Assembly (NCBI RefSeq): GCF_900129315.1
Contig: NZ_FQUS01000014.1
Location: forward strand, 1-64,000
Source of the DNA: Fodinibius roseus
Lineage (GTDB): Bacteria; Bacteroidota; Rhodothermia; Balneolales; Balneolaceae
Length of the DNA: 64,000 nt
Direction of reading: 5' to 3'
Part shown: positions 35,512-44,277 of the stretch, piece after piece
How the letters are laid out: each line of letters begins with the position of its first letter
How positions within the stretch are numbered: the stretch's first letter is position 1
Position numbers and translations under genes: made by a program
The notes under the pieces: generated by a model
Databases searched by the model: none
The model's input: only the letters and a program-made list of their open reading frames with translations
What the model was told of the DNA's origin: nothing

Positions 35512-36652
35512 GAATAGTTCTTATAATATATTCTTGTTCCTCTTCTGTCAACTCATAATAGAATGGTAATCGCACAAGGCAGTCGGAATAGTTGTCAGAC
35601 TGCGGCAGTTCCCGACCGTCATGCTTATCCTCGTAAAACGTAGACCGGTGAAGAGACAGGTAATGAAATACACTCAGAATATCTCTCTCTTTGAGATAGG
35701 AAATAAGGGCATCCCGCTGCTTACCATCCCTGCAGACTAAATAATACATATGGCCATTGTTGGTAGCGTAGTCGGGGATTTCAGGTTGTCTGATATTCAA
35801 CCTGCCGCATACTTGCTCCAGTTCCTGGTGATACCTGTTCCATATAGCCAGTCGCTTTGCCTGAATTTTTTTTAGGTTTTTCAACTGCGCATATAAAAAA
35901 GCAGCATTAAGTTCAGAGGGCAAGAAGGAGGAACCTATGTCGACCCAGCCGTATTTATCGACTTCGCCCCGAAAAAAAGCGGACCTGTTGGTTCCCTTTT
36001 CCCATACGATTTCCGACCGCTCGGTAAAATGATCATCATTCACAACCAGCATGCCCCCCTCTCCTGAAATGACATTCTTGGTCTCGTGAAAGGAGAAGGT
36101 TCCCAGGTGACCTATTCCTCCCAGTGGACGTTGTCGCCCGTCAGCGTGCGTATAAAAACTATTGACAGCCTGGGCAGCGTCTTCTACCACATATAGATCG
36201 TGCTCGTCGGCAATACGCATAATTTTATCCATGTCGCAGGCTATGCCGGCATAATGAACGACCACAATTCCTTTGGTATTTTCATTGACAAGCCCCTCAA
36301 CCTTCTCCTCATCCATTCCCGGGTGATCTTCCCGGGAATCAACGAATCGGATGTCAGCTCCTCGTAAGACAAAGGCGTTGGCCGTGGACACAAAGGTATA
36401 TGAGGGCATAATCACTTCATCACCGGGCTCAATACCAGTTAAGATCGCTGCCATTTCCAACGCATCGGTACAGGAGGTTGTTAAAAGGCATTTGTTAAAG
36501 CCATACTTTTTTTTAAAAAAATCGTGGCATTTTTTGGTGTATTTGCCATTGCCGGAAATTTTCCCGTCAGTGACGGCATCTTCTATGAAATCAAGCTCCC
36601 TGCCCGTGAGAAAGGGCTTATTAAAGGGGATGTTTATACTTTCCTTTTTCAT
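35462..36652 (-). CDS. wecE: dTDP-4-amino-4,6-dideoxygalactose transaminase (WecE/RffA-like)
   Basis: 396-aa PLP enzyme of the DegT/DnrJ/EryC1 family; converts dTDP-4-keto-6-deoxy-glucose to the 4-amino sugar. The N-terminal IPFNKPFLTGRELDFIEDAV and the PLP-lysine segment FSFHETKNVISGEGG (Lys192) match the WecE subgroup closely; VEDAAQ (Asp158) binds the cofactor ring nitrogen. It starts 12 bp after the GNAT stop. The 4,6-dehydratase (rmlB) that makes its substrate is not in the window. Confidence 0.92.
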   Translation of the reverse strand: MKKESINIPFNKPFLTGRELDFIEDAVTDGKISGNGKYTKKCHDFFKKKYGFNKCLLTTSCTDALEMAAILTGIEPGDEVIMPSYTFVSTANAFVLRGADIRFVDSREDHPGMDEEKVEGLVNENTKGIVVVHYAGIACDMDKIMRIADEHDLYVVEDAAQAVNSFYTHADGRQRPLGGIGHLGTFSFHETKNVISGEGGMLVVNDDHFTERSEIVWEKGTNRSAFFRGEVDKYGWVDIGSSFLPSELNAAFLYAQLKNLKKIQAKRLAIWNRYHQELEQVCGRLNIRQPEIPDYATNNGHMYYLVCRDGKQRDALISYLKERDILSVFHYLSLHRSTFYEDKHDGRELPQSDNYSDCLVRLPFYYELTEEEQEYIIRTIHEFEEHFKAHHSHSQG

Positions 36653-36664
36653 CAGCGGATAACC

Positions 36665-37777
36665 TTAAGATTGATTTAACAGCGTGTTATACGACAACAG
36701 GCAGTGATTCCCCGTCGGATCCGATATGGTTGCAAGCACCGTCTTAACTTCCTTGTCGTTTTGACTTTGGGTGGAAATCCTGGTGTGATATTCTTTTTTA
36801 AAAGAAAGAGGTGCTAAGAACACATTGGATCTGGTGATAAATTTTGATCCCCCGGCGGAAAATTTCTCTTCAAGGTAGTCAGATAAATACGTTTCAGTCA
36901 TAGAGGGTGGTACGATACGGATTTCGGAATCTTCTTCTCTCGCAAATTTATCATTGGGACGAGATATAATTCTGTCCCCTCCGGTCCTATTTAAATCGTC
37001 TTCGGTCATCGTAAAACCATCATATTGGACTTCGTTTGCAGAAAAGCTAAGCATCGCATTAATATGATAGGTTTCATAGGAGTGATCCACCCAAAAACCC
37101 TCCCGCGTCCATACCTTCTGTGAGGTATAATTCTGGACTTGGGTGGATGCCCATGCATTCTCATATCCTCTTTCTTTAAAATATCCCTGGGCAGACCGGA
37201 TCATATCGGAATAAATTCCCTGTCCTGCATAATCGGGTAATACGCCAAAAAGTACAAACCTGCAATCGCTGCCTTTGCCATCAAACGAACAGGTCGCAAA
37301 TCCTGCTATTTTGTTATTCTTCTCAACAAGCCAGGAAATTTTATTTTCTTCATTCATGTAAGAAACGGCCCATTCTACATAGCCGGCACTTATTTTCGCC
37401 GGCTCAAGGAAAGGGTTGGAATAATAATGATTCTTATATCCTTCAAAAATCACCGGTATCATATTTTCCAGCTTATCCCGGTTATTTTCATCGACCCTTA
37501 TAAAGGCAAGGTCATTTCTAATCTCATTTATGTCAAGCTCACTGATCCTGGCTTTATAGTAAACAAGCGTATCAGCGTGCAAATAGGGAAACCCCATCGT
37601 TGATAGTTTATGATGATTATCAATACCGGACGAAGGTAATCGTAATACCAGGATATCAACACCCTCATCAATTATTTGCTTTTGCAGGCCGGTAATCTCC
37701 AGCGCTTCTGTTTTTAACCTGTAAAACTTTTTGTTAAAACGGTTGCTTTCTTTTTTTGAATACGTTATTGCTTCCAC
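36665..37777 (-). CDS. GNAT acyltransferase fused to a possible hotdog domain (WecD-like role)
   Basis: 370 aa, starting with GTG at 37777; the G is shared with the TAG stop of rmlA (TAGTG), so translation is coupled. Residues about 1-245 form a GNAT domain: FVLFGVLPDYAGQGIYSDMI (175-193) with the acyl-CoA loop, and NAWASTQVQNYTSQKVW...GF. Residues about 250-370 are extra and end in SNVFLAPLSFKKEYHTRIS ... VLATISDPTGNHCLLSY, which looks like a hotdog strand pattern. From the operon it should N-acylate the 4-amino sugar, as WecD does. The C-terminal assignment is tentative. Confidence 0.75.
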   Translation of the reverse strand: MEAITYSKKESNRFNKKFYRLKTEALEITGLQKQIIDEGVDILVLRLPSSGIDNHHKLSTMGFPYLHADTLVYYKARISELDINEIRNDLAFIRVDENNRDKLENMIPVIFEGYKNHYYSNPFLEPAKISAGYVEWAVSYMNEENKISWLVEKNNKIAGFATCSFDGKGSDCRFVLFGVLPDYAGQGIYSDMIRSAQGYFKERGYENAWASTQVQNYTSQKVWTREGFWVDHSYETYHINAMLSFSANEVQYDGFTMTEDDLNRTGGDRIISRPNDKFAREEDSEIRIVPPSMTETYLSDYLEEKFSAGGSKFITRSNVFLAPLSFKKEYHTRISTQSQNDKEVKTVLATISDPTGNHCLLSYNTLLNQS

Positions 37778-38652
37778 TACTCAACATTTTTTTTGATTAT
37801 GTTTTGAACATACCTGCCATAGCTGCTTTTCTCCAGTTCCCTTCCTATGGACAGAACCTGTTCTTCTGATATCCATCCTTTTCTCCACGCGACCTCTTCG
37901 AGGCAAGCAATTTTCAAGCCCTGTCTTTTTTCTACTATTTCTATAAACTGGGAAGCTTCACTCATCGCCTCATGCGTTCCGGTATCCAGCCATGCAAATC
38001 CACGTCCCAACAATTCCACATTCAGCTCACCCCATTCCAAATACTGCTTGTTGACGTCCGTAATTTCGAGTTCACCCCGCCCGGAGGGTTCCAGCTGGTT
38101 CGCTATATCCACCACGCGGTTGTCATAAAAATAAAGGCCCGTCACGGCATAACTACTCTTGGGCTTATCCGGTTTCTCTTCAATGGATAGCGCATTGTAG
38201 TCATCATCAAACTCTACGACCCCAAACCGCTCCGGATCATGTACCCAATAGCCAAAAATCGTGGCGCCGGAAAAATTCTTTACCGTCTTATCCAGTTTGG
38301 ATTGGAAACCCTGTCCATAAAAAATATTATCGCCCAGAATCAGACACACATCGTCCCCGTCTATAAAATCTTCCCCAATGGTAAAAGCCTGGGCTAATCC
38401 CTTTGGTTCGGCTTGAACTTCATAGGATAGCCTGATCCCCCAGTCAGAGCCATCGCCCAGCAGATTCTTGAAGTGTTCCTGGTCTTTGGGCGTCGTAATA
38501 ATCAAAATCTCCCGAATGCCTGCCAACATCAGTACCGATAAGGGGTAATAGATCATGGGTTTATCATATACCGGCGCAAGCTGCTTGGAGATCGCCTTGG
38601 TTACAGGATAGAGCCGGGTACCACTTCCGCCTGCTAATACAATTCCTTTCAT
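37777..38652 (-). CDS. rmlA: Glucose-1-phosphate thymidylyltransferase
   Basis: 291 aa from the ATG at 38652 (a GTG two codons upstream at 38658 is possible). Makes dTDP-glucose from glucose-1-phosphate and dTTP in the cytoplasm, the entry step to dTDP-deoxysugars. The nucleotide-binding start [57 protein letters not shown] and [16 protein letters not shown] are all present, at the usual RmlA length. First gene of the glycan operon; its stop overlaps the next start by one base. Confidence 0.96.
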   Translation of the reverse strand: MKGIVLAGGSGTRLYPVTKAISKQLAPVYDKPMIYYPLSVLMLAGIREILIITTPKDQEHFKNLLGDGSDWGIRLSYEVQAEPKGLAQAFTIGEDFIDGDDVCLILGDNIFYGQGFQSKLDKTVKNFSGATIFGYWVHDPERFGVVEFDDDYNALSIEEKPDKPKSSYAVTGLYFYDNRVVDIANQLEPSGRGELEITDVNKQYLEWGELNVELLGRGFAWLDTGTHEAMSEASQFIEIVEKRQGLKIACLEEVAWRKGWISEEQVLSIGRELEKSSYGRYVQNIIKKNVE

Positions 38653-38678
38653 AGTCACTATTCAAGTTAATTTTATTG

Positions 38679-38715
38679 TCCGATATAACAACTTTCGCTA
38701 TAAGAAGTTATCGGA
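38679..38715. promoter_or_regulatory. Imperfect hairpin upstream of rmlA
   Basis: TCCGATA ... ACTTT pairs with AGAAGT-TATCGGA across an 8-base loop, with a small bulge in the left arm. It lies 27 bp before the rmlA start, so it would be in the 5' leader or mark the end of the upstream unit. The rest of 38659-38943 (285 bp) holds nothing I recognise. Confidence 0.3.
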
Positions 38716-38943
38716 TAAAAATTATTTATTCTGAATTTTAAATCATGATAATACAACCACGGGATATCGGAGATCAAAATACCGGATTATTTCAACCATA
38801 GCTATACATCTCATCTTTTTTATTTCGTTAGATAGCTATCAGGGGATGTTCGTACTCGGACACGATCCCTGTATACAATCACTTCCCCTCATTTGTTCCA
38901 CTTCCAAATTCTGATGAGCATTCTCCCGGCAGGGCTAATGTTT

Positions 38944-41900
38944 CTACCGGTGGACGGACATATCATCCATTTGAAAATCTTCATTAAATTCAAAAAAACG
39001 GAGCCGGCCGTTATTTTCAGCCGTAATCAATACTTTTCCTCCATCTGTTTCTATCAATTCTACCCTGCGTATTTGTCCCTCTGGAAACCAATTAATATTT
39101 CTGTTTGCTATTCTTTTAAGTGTTCCTGCGTCATTTACGAACATTTCTCCATAGCCAGCGTCGTATCTACCGCGTTGTATATTTACATTATAAAAGTTAC
39201 CTACTCCTATCGCATCCACCCGGTCATCACCGCTGATATCAGTCAGCAAAAAGTCATGCAAAGGGGCAAACTGACTCTCAATGGGAAGGTATTTTTTATC
39301 AAATTTTCCCTCTCCCCTGTTATAAAAGACACTGGATTGCAATTCATGGAGGGCATAAATTGTAGCCTCATTAAGTAAATCCCGGTCAATCACATCAGTA
39401 AGAGAAGCCTCGGCAAAAGACTGATACGTTTCAAATCGATCGTCTATATAATTTAGTTGTTCAGCTAATTCGTCTTTTGTCGCGAATAACCGTTCTTTCC
39501 CTTCCTCATCCACATACGTGACAATTTGTTCAATCGACTCATTTTGATCAAAATCATTGACGTACATTCGAACAGGCGCATCTTCGGTGGCCTTGTATTT
39601 TGAATTAAGCCCCAAATTACCGGCCATAATATCCCTTGCGCCATCTCCATTGATATCGGCCACCGCAAGCGTGTTCCACAAACCGGAGGTCCCGGAAATA
39701 GCATAAGCTTCTTTCCCTCCCTGGTAGATAATTCTTATCTCCTCCCACTCGGAAGCAACGACAAGATCCGGGGTTCCATCTCCGTTCATATCAGCCCATT
39801 CAGCATCCGTCACCATCCCCAGATCGGAAACGCGCTCTCCCAATCCCGTTTTTCGAACCCTGAATGTGCCACCGTCATTAATCAGCAAGTAATTTTCGGG
39901 AGGGACCCCATATTTCCAGGGAACGGCGCGTGCTCCAATGAACAGATCAAGATCCCCGTCATCCTCTATATCCCCCCTGGCCAGGACCGATCCTGTAAGA
40001 TAGATCCCTGGTACGGCCTGCTTATCACGCACAAAATTTCCGCGGCCGTCATTAACATAGAGACGAGGCAGCATATATTCGGAATTACCGTAAAACTCGT
40101 TGCCCCCGCTGACAACAAACAGATCCTGGTCACCGTCGCTGTCGTAATCACCGAATTCCGCATCCACATCTTCATAGGTCGAATCATTCCTGAATTCCAT
40201 CGTCTCTTTTTTTATAAACCCTCCTTGATCCTTTTGCAGGTACAACTCACCCGGCTGCCGCTTGGCTCCTCCGGCATAAAAGTCGTCCAATCCATCCCCG
40301 TTTACATCCGCAACAGCCAATGCAGGTCCCTCTCTGGAAACCATTTTGGGAATGAGCGCTTCCCGGTTATATTCCAAAAAATCATTTTCCTCATGCTTAT
40401 AAGCAATTCCAAAAGTCTCTGTAATCTCTGTAAACAGGTTTTCAGAACTTTCGTCCACATGACCGGGATTGCTTAGCTCTCCTGCATCAGTGTAATTCAA
40501 GGTAAGCGTTTGATTGGCAGCTACGTTTTTCCTCCTTTCCACCTTTCCATCCGGCCAGGTAACTTCCACTTCCGGCACGGTTCCCAGCGAATCCAGTCCC
40601 ACGTGCAAGCCGTATTCCACCGATGATTGATAACCGCGGACCGGGTACATCTCCCGGAAGATCATATTATCTTCCGCTCGAGGTATTCTGACGGCTGCAC
40701 CAATACCAAACGGGTTCTTTTCCGGACCGTTAAACTGAACCTTCAGGTAATTATTATTTTTAAATTTTTCGCGGGTATTATTCCGGTAAACCGAAGCCTT
40801 CCGGTTAACATTATTGACGATCAGGTCCAGGTCCCCGTCCCGATCCAAATCGGCATACGCAGCACCGTTTGAAAAACTATCCCTGCCCAATCCCCAGGAT
40901 TCGGCAACATTTTCGAATTGCAGCCTGCCCTCATTTTTGTACATAAAATTGGGGACCTTCTCCTCGGGAATCCGCTCTAAATACTCAAGTGCTTCCGGAG
41001 CCATCTCTCCCTTCAGGCGGGTCTGAATGGAGTCACGGGAAATAAATTCAATGTAATCCAGCTCATTGGTCCGACCTTTGATTCCGTTTGTCACAAACAA
41101 ATCAACGTGCCCGTTGTGATCAAAATCGGCCCCAAGCGTGGCCCAGCTCCAGTCTGTTGCATAAACATCGGCCAGCAGGCCGATATCACTGAAGTTGCCG
41201 CTTCCTCGGTTCAACTGAAGGGTATTGCGTGAAAATTGATGTTTATAGCCATATTTCAATTTTGTTTGATAAATTCGAATAGGGTCTTCAGCTGCAGAAG
41301 CTTTCAGTGTCTCGTATTCCGACGGCAGCATATCGAGCGAGTAGATATCCGTGAGTCCGTCATTATTAATATCAACCAGCTCATTTCCCATTGAAGACCG
41401 GCTGGTATGGGGCATCATCTCTCCCAGCGACTCGGTAAACGTGCCGTCCCCGTTATTCAAATAGAGGTAATCGTCCTCGTGAAAGTCGTTTCCAATATAA
41501 ATATCCGGGTAACCATCGCTGTTCAAGTCGGAGATACCGATGCCCAGTCCATACCCAAGGGCTGAACTATAAATACCGGCCTCTTCAGTGACATCGACAA
41601 ACGTGCCGTTGTCATTTCGCAGCAATTTATCCCCTGCCAGCGGGTGGGTATTATGGCGAATTTCAGCATGGTCGAAGGTATTGTTGGAATGAACCGAATG
41701 ATTCATCATATACATATCCAGGTCCCCGTCCCGGTCGTAGTCAAAAAAAGCTGCCTGCGTTGAAAAACCAACCAGGTCAAGCCCGTACCGGCCGGCTTGT
41801 TCCTCAAACCGGGGAATACCCTGCCCGTCATTTCCTTTGTTAACGTACAGCCGGTTTTGTCCCTCAATATTCAGGTAATCCCCCACATTGGAAACGTAAA

Positions 41901-42282
41901 TATCCAATCGCCCGTCGCTGTTGATATCCACCATGGCAACGCCCGTGGACCAATCGGTTCCCTTATCTCCGATAGCCCGACCGGTAATATCACGGAATTG
42001 AAAGTTTCCCTTATTCAGGTACAGCTTATTCAGCTTCTGGTTTGCGGTGAGAAAGAGATCCGGCAAACCATCCCCGTTCACATCACCTGCGGCCACCCCG
42101 CCCCCGTCATAAAAATACAGGTAATTGAAAATGTTTAAGGCGGGCGTCTCTGTCAGCTCATTCACAAAATGAATTCCGGTTTCTTCCGGGGACAAGCGGG
42201 TAAACCGATCCGGAGAGAACCGGCAACCTGTTAATAGGAACAAGAAGTACACAATCGTTAAAAAAAAGCGGTATCTATACAC
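38944..42282 (-). CDS. Large FG-GAP/VCBS repeat lipoprotein with ASPIC/UnbV domain
   Basis: 1112 aa, GTG start at 42282; lipobox FLLTGC at about residue 20. About 13 calcium-type FG-GAP motifs (for example DVNGDGLPDLF, DYDRDGDLDMY, DLNSDGYPDIY) form two integrin-like propellers, before and after an ASPIC/UnbV domain at about 500-600 (NPFGIGAAVRI ... EVTWPDGKVERRK). Exported, probably surface-anchored. It follows a SusD gene on the same strand, 391 bp away with hairpin repeat copy 4 in between. In Bacteroidota such proteins accompany SusCD systems; a role in binding is likely, an enzyme activity unproven. Confidence 0.9.
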   Translation of the reverse strand: MYRYRFFLTIVYFLFLLTGCRFSPDRFTRLSPEETGIHFVNELTETPALNIFNYLYFYDGGGVAAGDVNGDGLPDLFLTANQKLNKLYLNKGNFQFRDITGRAIGDKGTDWSTGVAMVDINSDGRLDIYVSNVGDYLNIEGQNRLYVNKGNDGQGIPRFEEQAGRYGLDLVGFSTQAAFFDYDRDGDLDMYMMNHSVHSNNTFDHAEIRHNTHPLAGDKLLRNDNGTFVDVTEEAGIYSSALGYGLGIGISDLNSDGYPDIYIGNDFHEDDYLYLNNGDGTFTESLGEMMPHTSRSSMGNELVDINNDGLTDIYSLDMLPSEYETLKASAAEDPIRIYQTKLKYGYKHQFSRNTLQLNRGSGNFSDIGLLADVYATDWSWATLGADFDHNGHVDLFVTNGIKGRTNELDYIEFISRDSIQTRLKGEMAPEALEYLERIPEEKVPNFMYKNEGRLQFENVAESWGLGRDSFSNGAAYADLDRDGDLDLIVNNVNRKASVYRNNTREKFKNNNYLKVQFNGPEKNPFGIGAAVRIPRAEDNMIFREMYPVRGYQSSVEYGLHVGLDSLGTVPEVEVTWPDGKVERRKNVAANQTLTLNYTDAGELSNPGHVDESSENLFTEITETFGIAYKHEENDFLEYNREALIPKMVSREGPALAVADVNGDGLDDFYAGGAKRQPGELYLQKDQGGFIKKETMEFRNDSTYEDVDAEFGDYDSDGDQDLFVVSGGNEFYGNSEYMLPRLYVNDGRGNFVRDKQAVPGIYLTGSVLARGDIEDDGDLDLFIGARAVPWKYGVPPENYLLINDGGTFRVRKTGLGERVSDLGMVTDAEWADMNGDGTPDLVVASEWEEIRIIYQGGKEAYAISGTSGLWNTLAVADINGDGARDIMAGNLGLNSKYKATEDAPVRMYVNDFDQNESIEQIVTYVDEEGKERLFATKDELAEQLNYIDDRFETYQSFAEASLTDVIDRDLLNEATIYALHELQSSVFYNRGEGKFDKKYLPIESQFAPLHDFLLTDISGDDRVDAIGVGNFYNVNIQRGRYDAGYGEMFVNDAGTLKRIANRNINWFPEGQIRRVELIETDGGKVLITAENNGRLRFFEFNEDFQMDDMSVHR

Positions 42283-42325
42283 TGTTTACTGTTCGCTTGT
42301 TATCGTTTGATTACAAATACATGGA

Positions 42326-42468
42326 TCTCTTTGCAAGACCGTTCTTTTGGCCCATTTCTGCATTTTCGCGATTTTTAAAATTCCCCCTTTATAGGCCACA
42401 TACATCCTGCGATTTTGAAATCGCTCAGGCACTGGTATTGAACAACCCCCGCTTTTTCTCAAAGCCGC
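42326..42468 (+). repeat. Long-hairpin intergenic repeat, copy 4
   Basis: About 143 bp between SusD (stop 42674) and the FG-GAP gene (start 42282). Left arm CTCTTTGCAAGACCGTTC, right arm CTTTTTCTCAAAGCCGC. The inner arms read GCGATTTTTAAAATTCCC and GATTTTGAAATCGCTCAGG, so the GCGCATT/AATGCGC pair of other copies has changed on both sides to GCGATT/AATCGC. The flanking 42469-42673 shows no gene that I can support. Confidence 0.8.
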
Positions 42469-42673
42469 AACCCTTGTCCCGCCAACTGCTCCGGGATCAA
42501 TGTCCCTTCCATATTTCTCTTTTCTATAGGCATGTGGTTGCCTCCCGTGGCTCGGGCACACCATACTTGCAAAGAAAGGGTACCCGACTGAACAGGTAAA
42601 ATCCCCCTTGCCCCTGTGATGGCTTTTCTTTTCAACAGCACAAGGCGTTTACTGTGTTACTCTTTAATTAAGC

Positions 42674-44242
42674 TTAATACCCTTCGTTTTGTATCAGGTT
42701 CGGATTTGTATCAAGCGCTCTTTGCGGGATGGGGAAAAGTACCCTGAAGGGATCGGAAGGTTCCTTCTCACTCCATGCCTCCGTAAAAGTGCCAAATCGT
42801 ATTTGATCCGTTCTTCTCAACCCCTCCCAATACAATTCAAAACCACGCTCATTGAGAATGGTTTGCTCATCCACACTGGAGAGCTCGGAAGCATTCCGGT
42901 AATCTCTGATCTCGTTTATAATATCAAGTGCCTGTCCCGATTCTCCCTTGCGAAAATGCGCCTCGGCTTTCATAAGCAAAGCGTCCGCATAACGAAAGAA
43001 AACATAGTCCGTCCCCGCCTCTTCAGGTCTGTCGGGATTTACCAGGTATTTGATAACGCGAATGCCCATGCGCTCATTGGCATAAAACAAGTCCACTTCG
43101 GGTGTAAAAACAAGCGCATTTCCACCCCGGTCATTAAGAGCGGTGCCCTCCACAGGGTCGCCCGGACCGTTGAATTCACCGTACTGCTGTCCCTCCAGAA
43201 AACCTGCCAGGATCCCCGTCTCAGAAGTCATTTCGGGAATATAAGCACTCTTTCTTACATCATCCGTATTTTCCGGAAACCTACTGTAAAAATCAGGAGT
43301 CGTAGTAAATCCGTTGCAGCATCCCGTGGGACTATGATTGTAATGGAGCGTCATATAAAAATGATTGAAAGTCGTTTCCCCTCCCTCCTCTTCGTCGATG
43401 ACAAAGATAAATTCATCCGATAGCGTTGTATTATTCCAATGAAAGTTGTCATAAAAATCAGTTAGCGCAAGGTAGCTGTTGGCCTCAAGATTTTCTACCC
43501 TTGCGATCACTTCATTCATGTCATCTTCCTCAAAAGTAAACGGACCGGCGGAAGGATTCTCTGCTGAGGAGGAGGTATAAACGGCCCTGTTGAGATACAA
43601 CCTGGCCAGCAAGAAATCAACCGCTTCCCGGGTTGCCGTAGCAGCGGCCGCCGAGGAAGTCAGAGTGGGCAGATCCGGTCGGGCGGCCGTCAGATCATCG
43701 ATTATAAACTCAAGGGCCTCCGAACGACTATAGACTTCCGGGATATCATTCGGTCCCGCATCCGAGGGGCGAAAGGGAACCTGCCCAAAAAAATCCATCA
43801 CATAATACATGAAGAAGGCTCTTAAAAACCGGGCTTCCGCTTTTTGCTGTTGATCCGCCGTTCCAGCATCAATAACCTGGGTGGCCCGAAAGACTCCCGC
43901 GTTTAATTGATTCCATGCGTTTAACACTTCGGCATGGGAAGGATCCCACGTATGGAGATGAAGCTGCCGCCACACCCCAAAATCACTCCAGTCAGTGCCC
44001 CGGGTCGGCCCCATCAGCTCATCAGAGGGGTGCTCCATCAAGGCAAAGGTCCCCCCCGCTCCCCTCAGATCATTCAGTTGTGTATATACCCCCCGAAGGG
44101 CTGCAGCAGGGTCGCTAACTTCATTCTCACTGCCTCCGACCGTTTCACGGCTGATGCCATCTTCGTCCACATCAGCCAAATCGGTGCATCCGCCCGCGAT
44201 AACCGCTATCAACAACAATAGTGTGTAAGTCAGACTTTTCAT
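42674..44242 (-). CDS. SusD/RagB-type outer-membrane nutrient-binding lipoprotein (pair 3)
   Basis: 522 aa from the ATG at 44242, which gives a standard signal (MKSLTYTLLLLIAVIAGGC, Cys19); the ATG at 44257 would add five residues. Typical motifs: LRGVYTQLND, AEARFLRAFFMYYVMDFFGQVPFR, the C-terminal ELYWEGLRRTDQIRFG and LFPIPQRALDTNPNLIQNEGY. It begins 35 bp after the SusC stop. This pair differs from the other two in having no sigma/FecR genes nearby. Confidence 0.95.
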   Translation of the reverse strand: MKSLTYTLLLLIAVIAGGCTDLADVDEDGISRETVGGSENEVSDPAAALRGVYTQLNDLRGAGGTFALMEHPSDELMGPTRGTDWSDFGVWRQLHLHTWDPSHAEVLNAWNQLNAGVFRATQVIDAGTADQQQKAEARFLRAFFMYYVMDFFGQVPFRPSDAGPNDIPEVYSRSEALEFIIDDLTAARPDLPTLTSSAAAATATREAVDFLLARLYLNRAVYTSSSAENPSAGPFTFEEDDMNEVIARVENLEANSYLALTDFYDNFHWNNTTLSDEFIFVIDEEEGGETTFNHFYMTLHYNHSPTGCCNGFTTTPDFYSRFPENTDDVRKSAYIPEMTSETGILAGFLEGQQYGEFNGPGDPVEGTALNDRGGNALVFTPEVDLFYANERMGIRVIKYLVNPDRPEEAGTDYVFFRYADALLMKAEAHFRKGESGQALDIINEIRDYRNASELSSVDEQTILNERGFELYWEGLRRTDQIRFGTFTEAWSEKEPSDPFRVLFPIPQRALDTNPNLIQNEGY

Positions 44243-44277
44243 AATCAAATACTCCAAATGTTAATTTTATAAATTCT

